Assembly (NCBI RefSeq): GCF_006517175.1
Contig: NZ_CP041186.1
Span: 7,715,074 to 7,779,073 of the forward strand
Direction of reading: 5' to 3'
DNA from: Persicimonas caeni
GTDB lineage: Bacteria; Myxococcota_A; Bradymonadia; Bradymonadales; Bradymonadaceae
DNA length: 64,000 nucleotides
Every line of letters begins with the position of its first letter. Positions within the stretch are counted from its first letter, which is position 1. A program made the translations under genes and the position numbers. Below the pieces are notes generated by a model, which was not told the DNA's origin, did not search any database, and saw only the letters and a program-made list of their open reading frames with translations. This document shows, in pieces, positions 32,107-40,407 of this stretch.

Positions 32107-33753
32107 TCACAATTCTTCATCCGGATCGGGCACTTCCACCGTCTGGGGCAACTGCTCATCGATCTCGAGTCCCTCGGGCACGAAAGTCTCGTCGAGAGCA
32201 TCGGCGAACTCCGACGCGCCGCCAAGTAGCGCATCGTCGAGCAACGCGTCGACGTTGGCCGAGATTCCGTCGACGGGCCACGCGTGGCCACTTCCCTTAT
32301 CGACGTCCATAAACGCGAACCGGCCGCCGCGGGCTTCGCTGAGCCCACGAATCAAGCGTACGGCACGCTCACGCCGCGCGTGTGCGAGGTCGTCCACCCC
32401 GACGAGCTGATCCTCGCGAAGTTGCATGAGAATCGGCGCGCCCAGCTCGTCGTTCAACGACTGCGCGAGCCGCTCATAAACCTCGTGGGCAATGCGGCCC
32501 TGCTCGAGCAAAATCTCGAGAAGAAGCGCGTCGTCGTCGCCCGACAGATTCTCGATGTCATCGAGTACCCCTCCATTGAGGTAAAGCACGTAGTCGTCGT
32601 CGCCAACGGAAAGTTCGAGTCGGCCTCTCAACTGACGGTCGCGTACCGTATTCAAGAGTGCCTCCAGATCGAGCGAGCTCAGGTCACCGCTGAAGCCCCG
32701 GCTGCCAGGAATTCGCTCGACTTCGGCGGCGGCTGCGCTCAGCCCGTCGGTGAAGATCGCGCGCAGGACTCGTCGCATATGGTCGGCCCGATCTCGCGGG
32801 CGAGCGGCCAGGCCGATGCGGCCCCACGAATTCGCCAGCAACTTGGCGACGCTCTCGATTTGTCGCTCGAGCTGCGGCGGAAGTTGAGCCACCGAGCCGT
32901 GCGAGGAGGGAGCGTCGTCGACCGGCGGCTCGGGAAACGGGCCCTCCTCGGAGACCTCGTCGAGCACACTGTCGGGCGCCATCACCGCGGGCGCGTCGGG
33001 CATCGTTTGGCTCAACGTGGGGCTTCGAAGCTGCTCGGGCGCCTCGACGATCGGCTCTTCCCAATCGAACTCGTCTTCAGCAACACTCGCCCGCTCCACT
33101 TCGCCGATAAACGACCCTCCGGCCGCCAACTCTTCGTGGACGTCTTCCAGGTCCTCGACGTCGAGCACAATGCTGCTGGAGGTGTCGATCTCGAGAAACT
33201 CGGCGCCCTCCTCTGCGTTCAGGTCGTGGGTGTCCATGAGCGCAGCGTCGAACTCGTCTTGGTCGTCCTGTCCCTCGGATTTCGGAGGAGCGCTCAAGGC
33301 TCCTTTTTCGAGGCCGAGCTCCTCTTCGAGCTTTTCGGCGTCTTCGAGGGTCAACCGCTGCGTCTCCGGGGTCGAATCTTCGTGCAGCCCCGGATACGCG
33401 GAGTCCAAGCCGGAAGCTGGGGCGGCTTCGTTGAGCCCGAGCAGATTGCGACACTGGGCGATGAAGCTGCTCGGCGAGAACGGCCGCTCGAGCCAATTGT
33501 CCTGCGCGTGCGACTCTCGTGACGGGCGCAACCCGCATACGAGCACCGGACGGTCCTCGGCGGTGTAGCTCGTCTGCAGCAGTTCGACCTCCTCGAGGCC
33601 GCTGTCGACGTCGACGATCAACAAATCGGCGAGCTCTTCATCGGCCTCCCCCATGACTTCAAAGCCCGATTCTTCGAGGGCTTCGGCCATCAAACGCCGG
33701 ACGGTGGCGTTGCCCTCCCTCAGCTGGATTCGATGCGCTGTCGTCTCACTCAT
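32107..33753 (-). CDS. pseudo-receiver / DUF4388-like signalling protein
   Basis: 548 residues. 1-108 resembles a response-regulator receiver (HRIQLREGNATVRRLMAEAL, LLIVDVDSG, LERPFSPSSF), but the N-terminal acidic pair is lost and the usual KPF lysine is Arg, so phosphorylation is doubtful. A long acidic linker (110-300) follows, then a PATAN/DUF4388-type module (LSSLDLEALLNTVRDRQLRG, VLYLNGGVLDDIENLS, LEILLEQGRIAHEVYERL). Such proteins are common in myxobacterial motility and polarity pathways. First gene of the run leading to the pseudokinase. Confidence 0.72.
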   Translation of the reverse strand: MSETTAHRIQLREGNATVRRLMAEALEESGFEVMGEADEELADLLIVDVDSGLEEVELLQTSYTAEDRPVLVCGLRPSRESHAQDNWLERPFSPSSFIAQCRNLLGLNEAAPASGLDSAYPGLHEDSTPETQRLTLEDAEKLEEELGLEKGALSAPPKSEGQDDQDEFDAALMDTHDLNAEEGAEFLEIDTSSSIVLDVEDLEDVHEELAAGGSFIGEVERASVAEDEFDWEEPIVEAPEQLRSPTLSQTMPDAPAVMAPDSVLDEVSEEGPFPEPPVDDAPSSHGSVAQLPPQLERQIESVAKLLANSWGRIGLAARPRDRADHMRRVLRAIFTDGLSAAAAEVERIPGSRGFSGDLSSLDLEALLNTVRDRQLRGRLELSVGDDDYVLYLNGGVLDDIENLSGDDDALLLEILLEQGRIAHEVYERLAQSLNDELGAPILMQLREDQLVGVDDLAHARRERAVRLIRGLSEARGGRFAFMDVDKGSGHAWPVDGISANVDALLDDALLGGASEFADALDETFVPEGLEIDEQLPQTVEVPDPDEEL

Positions 33754-33770
33754 CGGTGCACTCTCCGAAC

Positions 33771-33812
33771 AAAGAAACGGCCGACACGTACACTCGTGCC
33801 GGCCGTTTCTAC
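33771..33812 (-). terminator. rho-independent terminator of the HEAT-repeat lipoprotein gene
   Basis: A 15-bp stem (33774-33788 with 33795-33809; one G.T pair) around a 6-nt loop, followed on the minus strand by TCTTTGTT. Located directly after the stop at 33837. The stem is strong enough to work in either direction. Confidence 0.8.
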
Positions 33813-33836
33813 TGTGTCACAATCGCGGCGATTAGG

Positions 33837-35591
33837 CTACTTCTGAGCCACGGCAGCCACGTTGTTCTCAAGCCACGCTCGCAGAAGCTTCATGCGGTAG
33901 TGGTCGAGCTTGTAAGCTCCGCCCTTGTCCTTCTCGTCTTCGAGAAGTTTGTCGATGGTGTCGACCATACTCTTGGTCGGCACGCGGTAGGCGGCGAAGG
34001 TGAGCACTTCACGCACTTCGAGGTTGTCGTGGGCCAGATTCTTGGCGACGACCGGGCCTGCTGCCTGTGGCGGCAGACGGCTCAGCTCGTAGGCGGCCTT
34101 CTTGGCGACGACTTTGTCCTTGCTGGCGAGCAGCTTACCGAAGCAGTCGGCCTGGTCGGCGGGCTTGCCCTTGGCCAAGCACTTGCCGCCCTCCTTGATG
34201 GCCGGGATGAAGCTCTCGTACTTCTTCTTGAGCTCCTTCTCCTTGGTGTTCTTGATCAGCGCCACGAGCCCGTCGAGGCCGTCGGCGTCGGTCAGGTAGG
34301 CGTAGGCCTGTGCCATCATCCAATTGAACTGGTAACGGTCCGTGATCGGCATCTCGCGCGGGGTGCCCTGCACCTGAACGGCGAGCTTCTCGAGGTCGGT
34401 GATCACGCCCTTTTCGGCCATCTCGAGCAGCGCGTCGGTGCCCGCGCGGTCACCCAGGCGGACCAGCGAGAACGCGGCGTCCTGGCGCAGCTGCAGCTCG
34501 ACCTGGTAGTCGGTGATCTCGTCCCACTCTTCTTCGATCTTCTCCTTCTTGACGATGCCGGCGAGCACCTCGGTGGCTTTCTTGTCGCCGATATCGCCCA
34601 GGCCGTTGATGATCTCGCTGGTGGCCTGCGCCTCGGTCACGCGCCACTGGATGGCGTGCTGACCGGAGAGCTGCTCGGGGGCTTCCTTGGTCGAGTTGAG
34701 GTCGGCCAAAAACGGCTCGACGGCCTTGGAGGTCTTCAGCCCGCCCAAACGCACCGCGGCGACCGCCTTGGTGCGGTTGGCCGGGAACGAGAAGTTCGGC
34801 GGCTTGTTGTACTTGAGGAGCAGGTCTTGGACCTCCTTGTTCTCCCCTTTGAAGGTCTGAATCAGCAGCGGGACAGCCGGGCTGCCCAGCTGTTGGACGG
34901 CCAAGCCGCACTCTTTGGAGACGTTCTGGCCCTTCATGTTGCCCAAGAACAGGCCCTTGACGAGCGCTTGCTTGGCCGGCTCGTCGATGGACTGCGGGGT
35001 CTTCTGGGCGATCTCACCCATGACCTCGCAGCTGTAGGCGTGCAGCGCGATCGGGTAGTTGTCGACGTCGAGGTTGAGCGTCTCGGTCAACAGGCCGACC
35101 ATCTGCGGGTCGGGCATGTGCGCGAACGCCTGCAGAAGTCCCTGCTTGAGCTCGTTGTCGTCGCTCGACTTGTAGAGCGCGATCATGTCCGGGATCGCCT
35201 CTTTGACACCGGCTTCGCCGAGCGCCGAAGCGGCAGCCGACGCGTAGCCGGTTGCGTTCTCCTGCACCTCTTTCATGTAGGCGTCTTTGGCCTCGGGCAC
35301 ACGAAGCTGCACGAGGATCTGCATGGCGTCCTTCTGGTTCTGGCCACCGTCGAGGTAGACCTTAGCCAGCGCGGGAGCGACCTTCTTCTTGGCCTCCTCG
35401 TCGAGCTCGCCGAGCTTCTGCAGCGCCAGCGTGCGTCCGGTCGGATCGTCCTCCATCAGGCGCTTGCTGATGTAGTCGGGGTTCTCCCAATCGGGCTGCT
35501 CACAGGCGGTGAGCGCCGGCACGAGGCATAGGGCGACCAGCGCGGCGGCGAGTTTGCGCCCGGCGGTCGTTTTCAATAGTGCGAGGTTCAT
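33837..35591 (-). CDS. HEAT-repeat lipoprotein
   Basis: 584 residues with lipobox LTAC. The mature protein is a chain of HEAT/PBS-lyase-like helical repeats (GRTLALQKLGELDEEAKKKV, SAAASALGEAGVKEAIPDMI, AAFSLVRLGDRAGTDALLEM). It should form a periplasmic alpha-solenoid scaffold; no catalytic site is visible. It has its own terminator and stands apart from its neighbours. Confidence 0.82.
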   Translation of the reverse strand: MNLALLKTTAGRKLAAALVALCLVPALTACEQPDWENPDYISKRLMEDDPTGRTLALQKLGELDEEAKKKVAPALAKVYLDGGQNQKDAMQILVQLRVPEAKDAYMKEVQENATGYASAAASALGEAGVKEAIPDMIALYKSSDDNELKQGLLQAFAHMPDPQMVGLLTETLNLDVDNYPIALHAYSCEVMGEIAQKTPQSIDEPAKQALVKGLFLGNMKGQNVSKECGLAVQQLGSPAVPLLIQTFKGENKEVQDLLLKYNKPPNFSFPANRTKAVAAVRLGGLKTSKAVEPFLADLNSTKEAPEQLSGQHAIQWRVTEAQATSEIINGLGDIGDKKATEVLAGIVKKEKIEEEWDEITDYQVELQLRQDAAFSLVRLGDRAGTDALLEMAEKGVITDLEKLAVQVQGTPREMPITDRYQFNWMMAQAYAYLTDADGLDGLVALIKNTKEKELKKKYESFIPAIKEGGKCLAKGKPADQADCFGKLLASKDKVVAKKAAYELSRLPPQAAGPVVAKNLAHDNLEVREVLTFAAYRVPTKSMVDTIDKLLEDEKDKGGAYKLDHYRMKLLRAWLENNVAAVAQK

Positions 35592-35748
35592 CGACTCCTC
35601 CTTCTTCGGAATCCGTATGGAAGCGCGCCGGCGCCCCGGGAGTCGGGGGGCCGGTGCGGTACTTCATGCTGGTAATCAACAACTTTCAACGAGTTGCTGC
35701 ATTGTTCGGCGAAGCGCTGCCGAGGTCAAGGGGCGCTTGTGCGTCCTC

Positions 35749-36309
35749 TTACTCGTCGTCAGCTTGGTCCTCTTCCTCGATCTGGGGCACGTAGCCGATA
35801 TACGGCAGGTTGCGATACAACTCGGCGTAGTCGAGCCCGTAGCCGATGACGAACTTGTCGGGGATCTCGAAGCCGGTGTACTCGATGGGCACCTCGACCT
35901 TTCGGCCGGCCGGCTTGTCGAGCAGCGTGACCACCGACAGCGACTTCGGATGACGCGTCTGCAGGTTCTCGAGCAGGTACTTCATCGTCAGGCCGGTGTC
36001 GACGATGTCCTCGACGATCAACACGTTCTTGCCTTCGATGGGATCGGAGAGGTCCTGAGTCATGCGCACCACGCCGCTCGACTTGGTGCTGTCGCCGTAG
36101 CTGGACAGCCCCAGAAAGTCGACCGACAGGTCCAGGTCGATGTAGCGGACCAGGTCGGTCACGAACATGAAGCAGCCCTTGAGCACACCGATGATGTGGA
36201 CTTGCTCGCCTTCGAAGTCGGCGGTGATTTGCTCGGCGAGTTCACGGTTGCGCTTGTCGAGTTCCTCGGCGCTGATGAGGACTTCGATGTCGTCTAGCAG
36301 ATTGTCGAT
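35749..36309 (-). CDS. hpt: hypoxanthine phosphoribosyltransferase, apparent AUC start
   Basis: PRPP loop VLIVEDIVDTGLTMKYL, VVTLLDKP and FVIGYGLDYAELYRNLPYIG identify HPRT, which makes IMP/GMP from hypoxanthine/guanine and PRPP. The first canonical in-frame start is a GTG at 36186, giving 145 residues and cutting off the conserved N-terminal part (LLDDIEVLISAEELDKRNRE, FEGEQVHIIGVLKGCFMF). An in-frame TAA lies just upstream (36322-36324). Between them the only well-placed initiation site is ATC at 36309, 6 nt after GAGAGG, giving 186 residues, the normal family length. CTG at 36300 is an alternative with poorer spacing. Follows upp by 88 bp. Confidence 0.85.
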   Translation of the reverse strand: MDNLLDDIEVLISAEELDKRNRELAEQITADFEGEQVHIIGVLKGCFMFVTDLVRYIDLDLSVDFLGLSSYGDSTKSSGVVRMTQDLSDPIEGKNVLIVEDIVDTGLTMKYLLENLQTRHPKSLSVVTLLDKPAGRKVEVPIEYTGFEIPDKFVIGYGLDYAELYRNLPYIGYVPQIEEEDQADDE

Positions 36310-36357
36310 GGCGTACCTCTCTTAGTTAACGTCTCCAATAAACCCGCCACCCACAGC

Positions 36358-36378
36358 GGCTCGAGAAAGCCTCGAGCC
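36358..36378. other. perfect hairpin between upp and hpt
   Basis: GGCTCGAG-AAAGC-CTCGAGCC, an 8-bp perfect stem, 19 bp after the upp stop and about 50 bp before the hpt start on the minus strand. There is no T-run, so it is more likely an mRNA processing or stability structure than an intrinsic terminator. Confidence 0.5.
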
Positions 36379-36397
36379 CTCCGCGAGCAACTCTGGG

Positions 36398-37216
36398 CTA
36401 AATCCACGCGTTATTCATCAATTCGCCGAAGCCGCCGCCGCCAGGCACGATATAGTGCTTGTCGGTCAACCCGCTCTCCTCGTCCCAGCGCTCGCCGGGC
36501 ACCGTGTCGAGCACCTCGTCGGGGCTCATACCCCGGTCGAGCCGGCAGGCGTACATGATCACGTCGGGGTGGTCATTCTTGAGGCGCCGGACGAACTCGG
36601 GGGTAAAGATCAGGTTCAGCGTAATCAGACGCAGCGGCTCGCCGCCGAAGGTCTCCTTGTAGTAGCTGATCGCCGTCGACAGCGACGAGCCGGTCGCGCC
36701 CATCGGATCGGGGAACAGCACAATGCGCCCGTCGACCGGCCCGCCGATCTTTTCGCCCGAGACCTTGGCGCCGACCACTTCGTCTTGCGGGTTGGTCACC
36801 CGGCTCATGATCAGGTGGTCTTGGCGGACGCGGACGGGGTTCATCAGCTCGTTGAGGTAGGTGTAGCAGACCTGCGAGGGCAAGATGCCGGCGCGAGCGA
36901 TATCGACGGTGACCACCTCGGTCTCGTCGTCGATGAGCTCGCCGCGAAAGACCCCGCGGCGGGTATGCTCCTTCATGCGGCTGTGAACGGTCGCCTTTTT
37001 TCGGGGGAACTCGGTGTTGATGACCGAGATGAGCAGGCGCTGGTACAGAATCTCGATGAGCCGGTTGAACTGCGGCTGGCCCACATCCGGCGAGCACAGC
37101 TTGGCGAGCTGCGACAGCGCAAACGGATCGTTCAGGATATGAACGTTGTCGCCGTAGCGGTGCTCGATCTCGTTGAGGTTGTACGACAGATTCGAGTATT
37201 GAGAATCCACGGTCAT
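36398..37216 (-). CDS. upp: uracil phosphoribosyltransferase-like protein
   Basis: 272 residues against about 208 for typical Upp. PRPP-binding motif FPDPMGATGSS, a substrate loop ITLNLIFTPEF and the uracil-site-like YIVPGGGGFGELMNNAWI near the C-terminus. Earlier, VTVDIARAGILPSQVCYTYL matches the Upp core. It should convert uracil and PRPP to UMP. The longer N-terminus and altered C-terminal loop make it a divergent member. Start overlaps the tdk stop by 4 bp (ATGA), so the two are translationally coupled in a salvage operon. Confidence 0.82.
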   Translation of the reverse strand: MTVDSQYSNLSYNLNEIEHRYGDNVHILNDPFALSQLAKLCSPDVGQPQFNRLIEILYQRLLISVINTEFPRKKATVHSRMKEHTRRGVFRGELIDDETEVVTVDIARAGILPSQVCYTYLNELMNPVRVRQDHLIMSRVTNPQDEVVGAKVSGEKIGGPVDGRIVLFPDPMGATGSSLSTAISYYKETFGGEPLRLITLNLIFTPEFVRRLKNDHPDVIMYACRLDRGMSPDEVLDTVPGERWDEESGLTDKHYIVPGGGGFGELMNNAWI

Positions 37217-37800
37217 GCCTCCTCGTTGGATAGCTGTTCGCTGTAGCCCTGGGCGAAGCAGCGCCGGCAGCGCGCCTCATACCGCTCGTCGGAGCCCACC
37301 AGGACCTGCTGGGGGTTGGTCGCCAGCCGGTAGCTTCGGTGTGCGGGGTTGCCGCACTTGACGCAGATCGCGTGCAGTTTGGTCACGTACTCGGCGGCCG
37401 CCAGAAGCTGGGGCATCGGGCCGAACGGCTCGGCGCGATAGTCTTGGTCGAGCCCGGCGACGATCACCCGGCACTGCTTCTGAGCCATCTCGTTGCAGAA
37501 CTCGATGACGTCGAGGTCGAAGAACTGGACCTCGTCGATCCCGATGACCTCGACGTGCGCGTCGAGCTGCTCACGCATCTCGCCGACATCGGCGACCGGG
37601 TAGCTCGGTAGCGCTTGTTTGCTGTGGCTGACGATCGACTCGGCGTCATACCGGTCGTCGATTTTCGGCTTGAAGATCTGCAGATTCTGACGCGCGTACT
37701 GGGCGCGTTTGAGCCGACGGATGAGCTCTTCGGTCTTCCCGGAGAACATCGGCCCGCAGATGACCTCGATCCAACCGACATCGCGAGGTTGAATAATCAT
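37213..37800 (-). CDS. tdk: thymidine kinase, type II
   Basis: 195 residues from the ATG at 37800 (the frame opens at 37830 but lacks an SD there). P-loop GPMFSGKTEELIRRL, catalytic/Walker B IGIDEVQFFD, lasso GLDQDYRAEPFGPM and two zinc CxxC pairs (ICVKCGNPA, CRRC) are all present. It phosphorylates thymidine and deoxyuridine for salvage. A good promoter lies at 37854-37882. Confidence 0.93.
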   Translation of the reverse strand: MIIQPRDVGWIEVICGPMFSGKTEELIRRLKRAQYARQNLQIFKPKIDDRYDAESIVSHSKQALPSYPVADVGEMREQLDAHVEVIGIDEVQFFDLDVIEFCNEMAQKQCRVIVAGLDQDYRAEPFGPMPQLLAAAEYVTKLHAICVKCGNPAHRSYRLATNPQQVLVGSDERYEARCRRCFAQGYSEQLSNEEA

Positions 37801-37853
37801 GTTCGGCGGCGCACGGAGGCGGGGGGACAACTACACAAATTCGACGCGGCTGA

Positions 37854-37882
37854 TCTTTAGTCGCCGAGTCGAATTGCTGCAA
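37854..37882 (-). promoter_or_regulatory. candidate sigma-70 promoter for tdk-upp(-hpt)
   Basis: Minus strand: TTGCAG, 17-nt spacer, TAAAGA. Transcription would start near 37847, about 47 nt before the tdk ATG. Confidence 0.5.
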
Positions 37883-37930
37883 GGGTCGGAATAAAAAACG
37901 AGACTTTGTTGTCGGATGGGCCCCTCTGCT

Positions 37931-38557
37931 CTAGCCTTCCAACTCCGGGAAATACTTCAAGAGTAGCCCACCGACCTCGAGCCCGAGCGAAAGATCCCCT
38001 TTGATCTTGACCCGGTTCTCCAAGTCCTTGGGGCGCACGTCGCCGCGGGCGAGCTCCTCGCCCATCTCGAAGGTGGCGCCGATGCGCAGGCTGGGGGCGC
38101 CGGCCGGCATCTCGTAGTCGTTGAGGATGAGGTGGACGACGATGGGCTGGTCGAGGTCGTCGGCGCTCAGGTCCAGGACGAATTCGCCATCGTAGCGCTC
38201 GAACTCGTCGAGAAACTCGCGGGTGACCTTGCGTGGCACGTCGGTGTCGTTGGCGCGCTTTTCGGCGAGCTTGGCGACCTCGAGCACGTGGCGCTTGAAG
38301 TCTTCCCAGCGCGCTGCCTCCCCGGCGACGGTGACCACCGGAAAGTCGATCATCTCGTCGGCCTCGACCTCGCAGCCGTCGGGGCGGAACTCGTAGGTGT
38401 ACTTCTCGTCCGTGTCGGTCAGGTGGACCGAGACGATGACGGGCGTGTCGTAGGCCGAGGCGAACAGTTCCCGGCGCGCCTCGAAGAGCGCGGGGACGTG
38501 CTCGAGGAAGAAGGTCTCGGTGTCGACTCCGGGGGCCAGCGCGTCTTCGAGGTTCAT
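37931..38557 (-). CDS. SCP2-like lipid-binding domain protein
   Basis: 208 residues, soluble. The pattern VIVSVHLTDTDEKYTYEFRP, FPVVTVAGEAARWEDFKRHV and, at the end, VKIKGDLSLGLEVGGLLLKY suggests a repeated SCP2 sterol-carrier-like fold; assignment by eye. It would bind lipids or acyl chains in the cytoplasm. 3 bp downstream of a small lipoprotein gene, so probably co-transcribed with it. Confidence 0.6.
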   Translation of the reverse strand: MNLEDALAPGVDTETFFLEHVPALFEARRELFASAYDTPVIVSVHLTDTDEKYTYEFRPDGCEVEADEMIDFPVVTVAGEAARWEDFKRHVLEVAKLAEKRANDTDVPRKVTREFLDEFERYDGEFVLDLSADDLDQPIVVHLILNDYEMPAGAPSLRIGATFEMGEELARGDVRPKDLENRVKIKGDLSLGLEVGGLLLKYFPELEG

Positions 38558-38560
38558 GGT

Positions 38561-38719
38561 CTAGTCTTTCTTCTTGAGGTTAATGGTCGACCAGAGCATC
38601 GCGCAGGTAATGCCCATAAAGAACATGTTGCCTGCGACCAGTGCGCGTCCGTCACACGCGCTCAGAGTCAACGCCACCAGAGCCAACGCCCACACTTTAT
38701 ACATCGTTCGTCCTGTCAT
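38561..38719 (-). CDS. small lipoprotein (52 aa)
   Basis: 52 residues from the ATG at 38719, which has AAGGA 6-7 nt upstream; the ATG at 38704 is possible but has no SD. Signal with lipobox LSAC, then a short mature peptide with one hydrophobic stretch (LVAGNMFFMGITCAMLW) and a KKKD end. Ends 3 bp before the SCP2-like gene. A longer frame to 39334 is a dapF shadow. Confidence 0.6.
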   Translation of the reverse strand: MTGRTMYKVWALALVALTLSACDGRALVAGNMFFMGITCAMLWSTINLKKKD

Positions 38720-38823
38720 CGCTCGTCCTTGACCGCTCTTGTCGCCACCCGTGGCGAATCTCGTGTCCACTGCCAATGCTTGCTCGTTTCTTACCTGCTG
38801 GTTCGTTGCTGATTGCAGACTTG

Positions 38824-39663
38824 TTAGCGTTGTGAAGTCAGCCAGTCGTCGGTGATTTCGCCGCAAAAGACGTACTCGACCGGTCCCGTCATCCAGACGA
38901 CGCCGTCGCGAAGCTCGATGCGCAACACGCCGCCGGGAAGTTCGACCTCGACGGGGGCGTCGGCGTGGCAAAGACCGGCGTCGATGGCAGCCACGGCCGC
39001 GGCGCAAGCGCCTGTGCCGCATGCCTGGGTGCGCCCCACGCCGCGCTCGTAGACGTCGACGCGAATCGCCTGCGGGCCGGTCTGCTCGACGAACTCGACG
39101 TTGACACCCTCGGGAAACTCGGGGTGTGCTGCGTTGAGTAGCTCGCCGATCGCATCGATGGTCTCGATGGGGGCTGCCTGAAAGGTCACCGCGTGCGGGT
39201 TTCCCATGTCGACCTTGACCAATTCGGCTGTGAACCCGTCGTGGTCGACATGTGCCGGCTCGGCATCGAGCTTGGCCTCGCCCATTTCGACGGCGACCTG
39301 CCAGGTGCCTGCGCCCTGCTCTTCTACGCGACACGGGCGCGGCCCGGCGTCAGACACGATGGTGAGCGCGTCGGCACAGAAACCTTCGACTTGCACCAGG
39401 TGGCGCACCACGCAGCGCACGCCGTTTCCACACATTTCGGGGCGCGAGCCATCGCGGTTAAAGATGACCATGCGCGCCTGAGCGTCTTCGAACTCGGAGA
39501 GCACGAGCACGCCGTCGGCGCCGACGCCGCGGTTGCGGTCGCACAGCGCCTCGACATGGGCTTCGACGTCGGGGGCGTCGGCTTCGCGCACCACGACAAA
39601 GTCGTTGCCAAGACCGTGGTATTTGAAGATCGGAAAGGACTTCACCGGTGGAAAACGGCTCAC
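38824..39663 (-). CDS. dapF: diaminopimelate epimerase
   Basis: 279 residues. Both catalytic cysteines are visible: Cys78 in PEMCGNGVRC and Cys215 in QACGTGACA; KYHGLGNDFVVV at the N-terminus and MGNPHAV are further DapF hallmarks. It interconverts LL- and meso-diaminopimelate for lysine and peptidoglycan synthesis. The start is a GTG at 39663. No other dap genes are nearby. Confidence 0.95.
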   Translation of the reverse strand: MSRFPPVKSFPIFKYHGLGNDFVVVREADAPDVEAHVEALCDRNRGVGADGVLVLSEFEDAQARMVIFNRDGSRPEMCGNGVRCVVRHLVQVEGFCADALTIVSDAGPRPCRVEEQGAGTWQVAVEMGEAKLDAEPAHVDHDGFTAELVKVDMGNPHAVTFQAAPIETIDAIGELLNAAHPEFPEGVNVEFVEQTGPQAIRVDVYERGVGRTQACGTGACAAAVAAIDAGLCHADAPVEVELPGGVLRIELRDGVVWMTGPVEYVFCGEITDDWLTSQR

Positions 39664-39781
39664 TTCTACAACGCGTGTGTTTTAACGGCCCACTTCATAT
39701 GCCGGACGTGCCAAAAACTCAACCCAAAAGGCGCATTTAGCCGGGAAAAACCCCGGACCGAGGCGCCGCCGGGTCGCGCGG

Positions 39782-40177
39782 CTAAGCTCCGGCGACCACT
39801 GCACACAGTTCGTGCCAGGTCTCTTCTTCGGTGTCGACGAACTCGTATCCCATGCCGGGTCGAAGGTCGGCACCGGCGAACATATCATCGTCCTGAGGCT
39901 CTTCGACGCGTGCGACGCGCGCCCGAATGCGAAAGATCCCCTTGTCCTCGACACCGAAGATGAGCGTGTGCTCCTCGCCGATCTCGAAGAGGAAGTCCGA
40001 GCGCACAAAGATGCCCGTGGGGCTGATATCGACGCTGTCGAGCGGGATCTCCCAGCCCTCGCTGTCCTGGACGACGACGTTCGTCTCCAGTTCGCGCCGG
40101 TTGTAGCGGCGAAGCCCAGCGAAGGAGGGCTTGGCTTGCGGCGAGCGTCGAATATGCGTGTAGGGTGAGCCGAACAT
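39782..40177 (-). CDS. PilZ-domain protein (c-di-GMP effector candidate)
   Basis: 131 residues from the ATG at 40177, which has GGAGG close upstream; an in-frame ATG at 40195 has none. Contains the PilZ motifs RRYNRRELETNV (RxxxR) and DISPTGIFVRSD (D/NxSxxG), so c-di-GMP binding is expected. The domain covers almost the whole protein, with no output domain attached. The 5' region holds a predicted three-way-junction RNA at 40260-40333, about 82 nt upstream. Confidence 0.85.
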   Translation of the reverse strand: MFGSPYTHIRRSPQAKPSFAGLRRYNRRELETNVVVQDSEGWEIPLDSVDISPTGIFVRSDFLFEIGEEHTLIFGVEDKGIFRIRARVARVEEPQDDDMFAGADLRPGMGYEFVDTEEETWHELCAVVAGA

Positions 40178-40259
40178 GGGGACCTCCGTATCCATTCGAG
40201 CGGTGCGACGTCCGTGTCGCGTCAATTTCAAACAGCCAATGATGTTCACGTGGGTTGCC

Positions 40260-40333
40260 CGAGAGAGCCGACAGGCGGCGCACGTCCTTGTGCGCCCTTT
40301 GCCATCCTTGGCAAGCCTGCCGACTCTTTCTCG
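40260..40333 (-). ncRNA. predicted three-way-junction RNA upstream of the PilZ gene
   Basis: On the minus strand an outer helix pairs 40329-40333 with 40260-40264 (5 bp), then, after a 2-nt bulge, 40315-40326 with 40265-40276 (12 bp, two G.U). It encloses two perfect hairpins: 40299-40314 (TTGCCA/TGGCAA, loop AGGA) and 40277-40296 (GGCGCAC/GTGCGCC, loop AAGGAC). The two G.U pairs would be A.C mismatches if the plus strand were transcribed, which favours minus-strand RNA. Both loops show AGGA, a CsrA/Rsm-type motif. It does not match the c-di-GMP-I consensus. Confidence 0.5.
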
Positions 40334-40407
40334 CGATGCTTTCAAGCGGTTCTAAGCAACGCCTCGGTGCAATACCTACATCCACCGTACATCACGTTGG
40401 AGGGCCG

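Noticed and set aside
33756-35531. 591-codon plus-strand open frame
   Set aside because: Antisense to the HEAT-repeat lipoprotein, which has a clear lipobox, repeats and its own terminator.
36358-36378. Intrinsic terminator between upp and hpt
   Set aside because: Perfect stem but no T-run on either strand; kept only as an unexplained hairpin.
39741-39756. Short hairpin with A/T loop after the PilZ gene as terminator
   Set aside because: Only a 5-bp stem with the A run in the loop rather than after the stem; too weak to list.
40260-40333. c-di-GMP-I (GEMM) riboswitch ahead of the PilZ gene
   Set aside because: The conserved GEMM core strings and tetraloop/receptor are absent; only the general two-hairpin look is shared.
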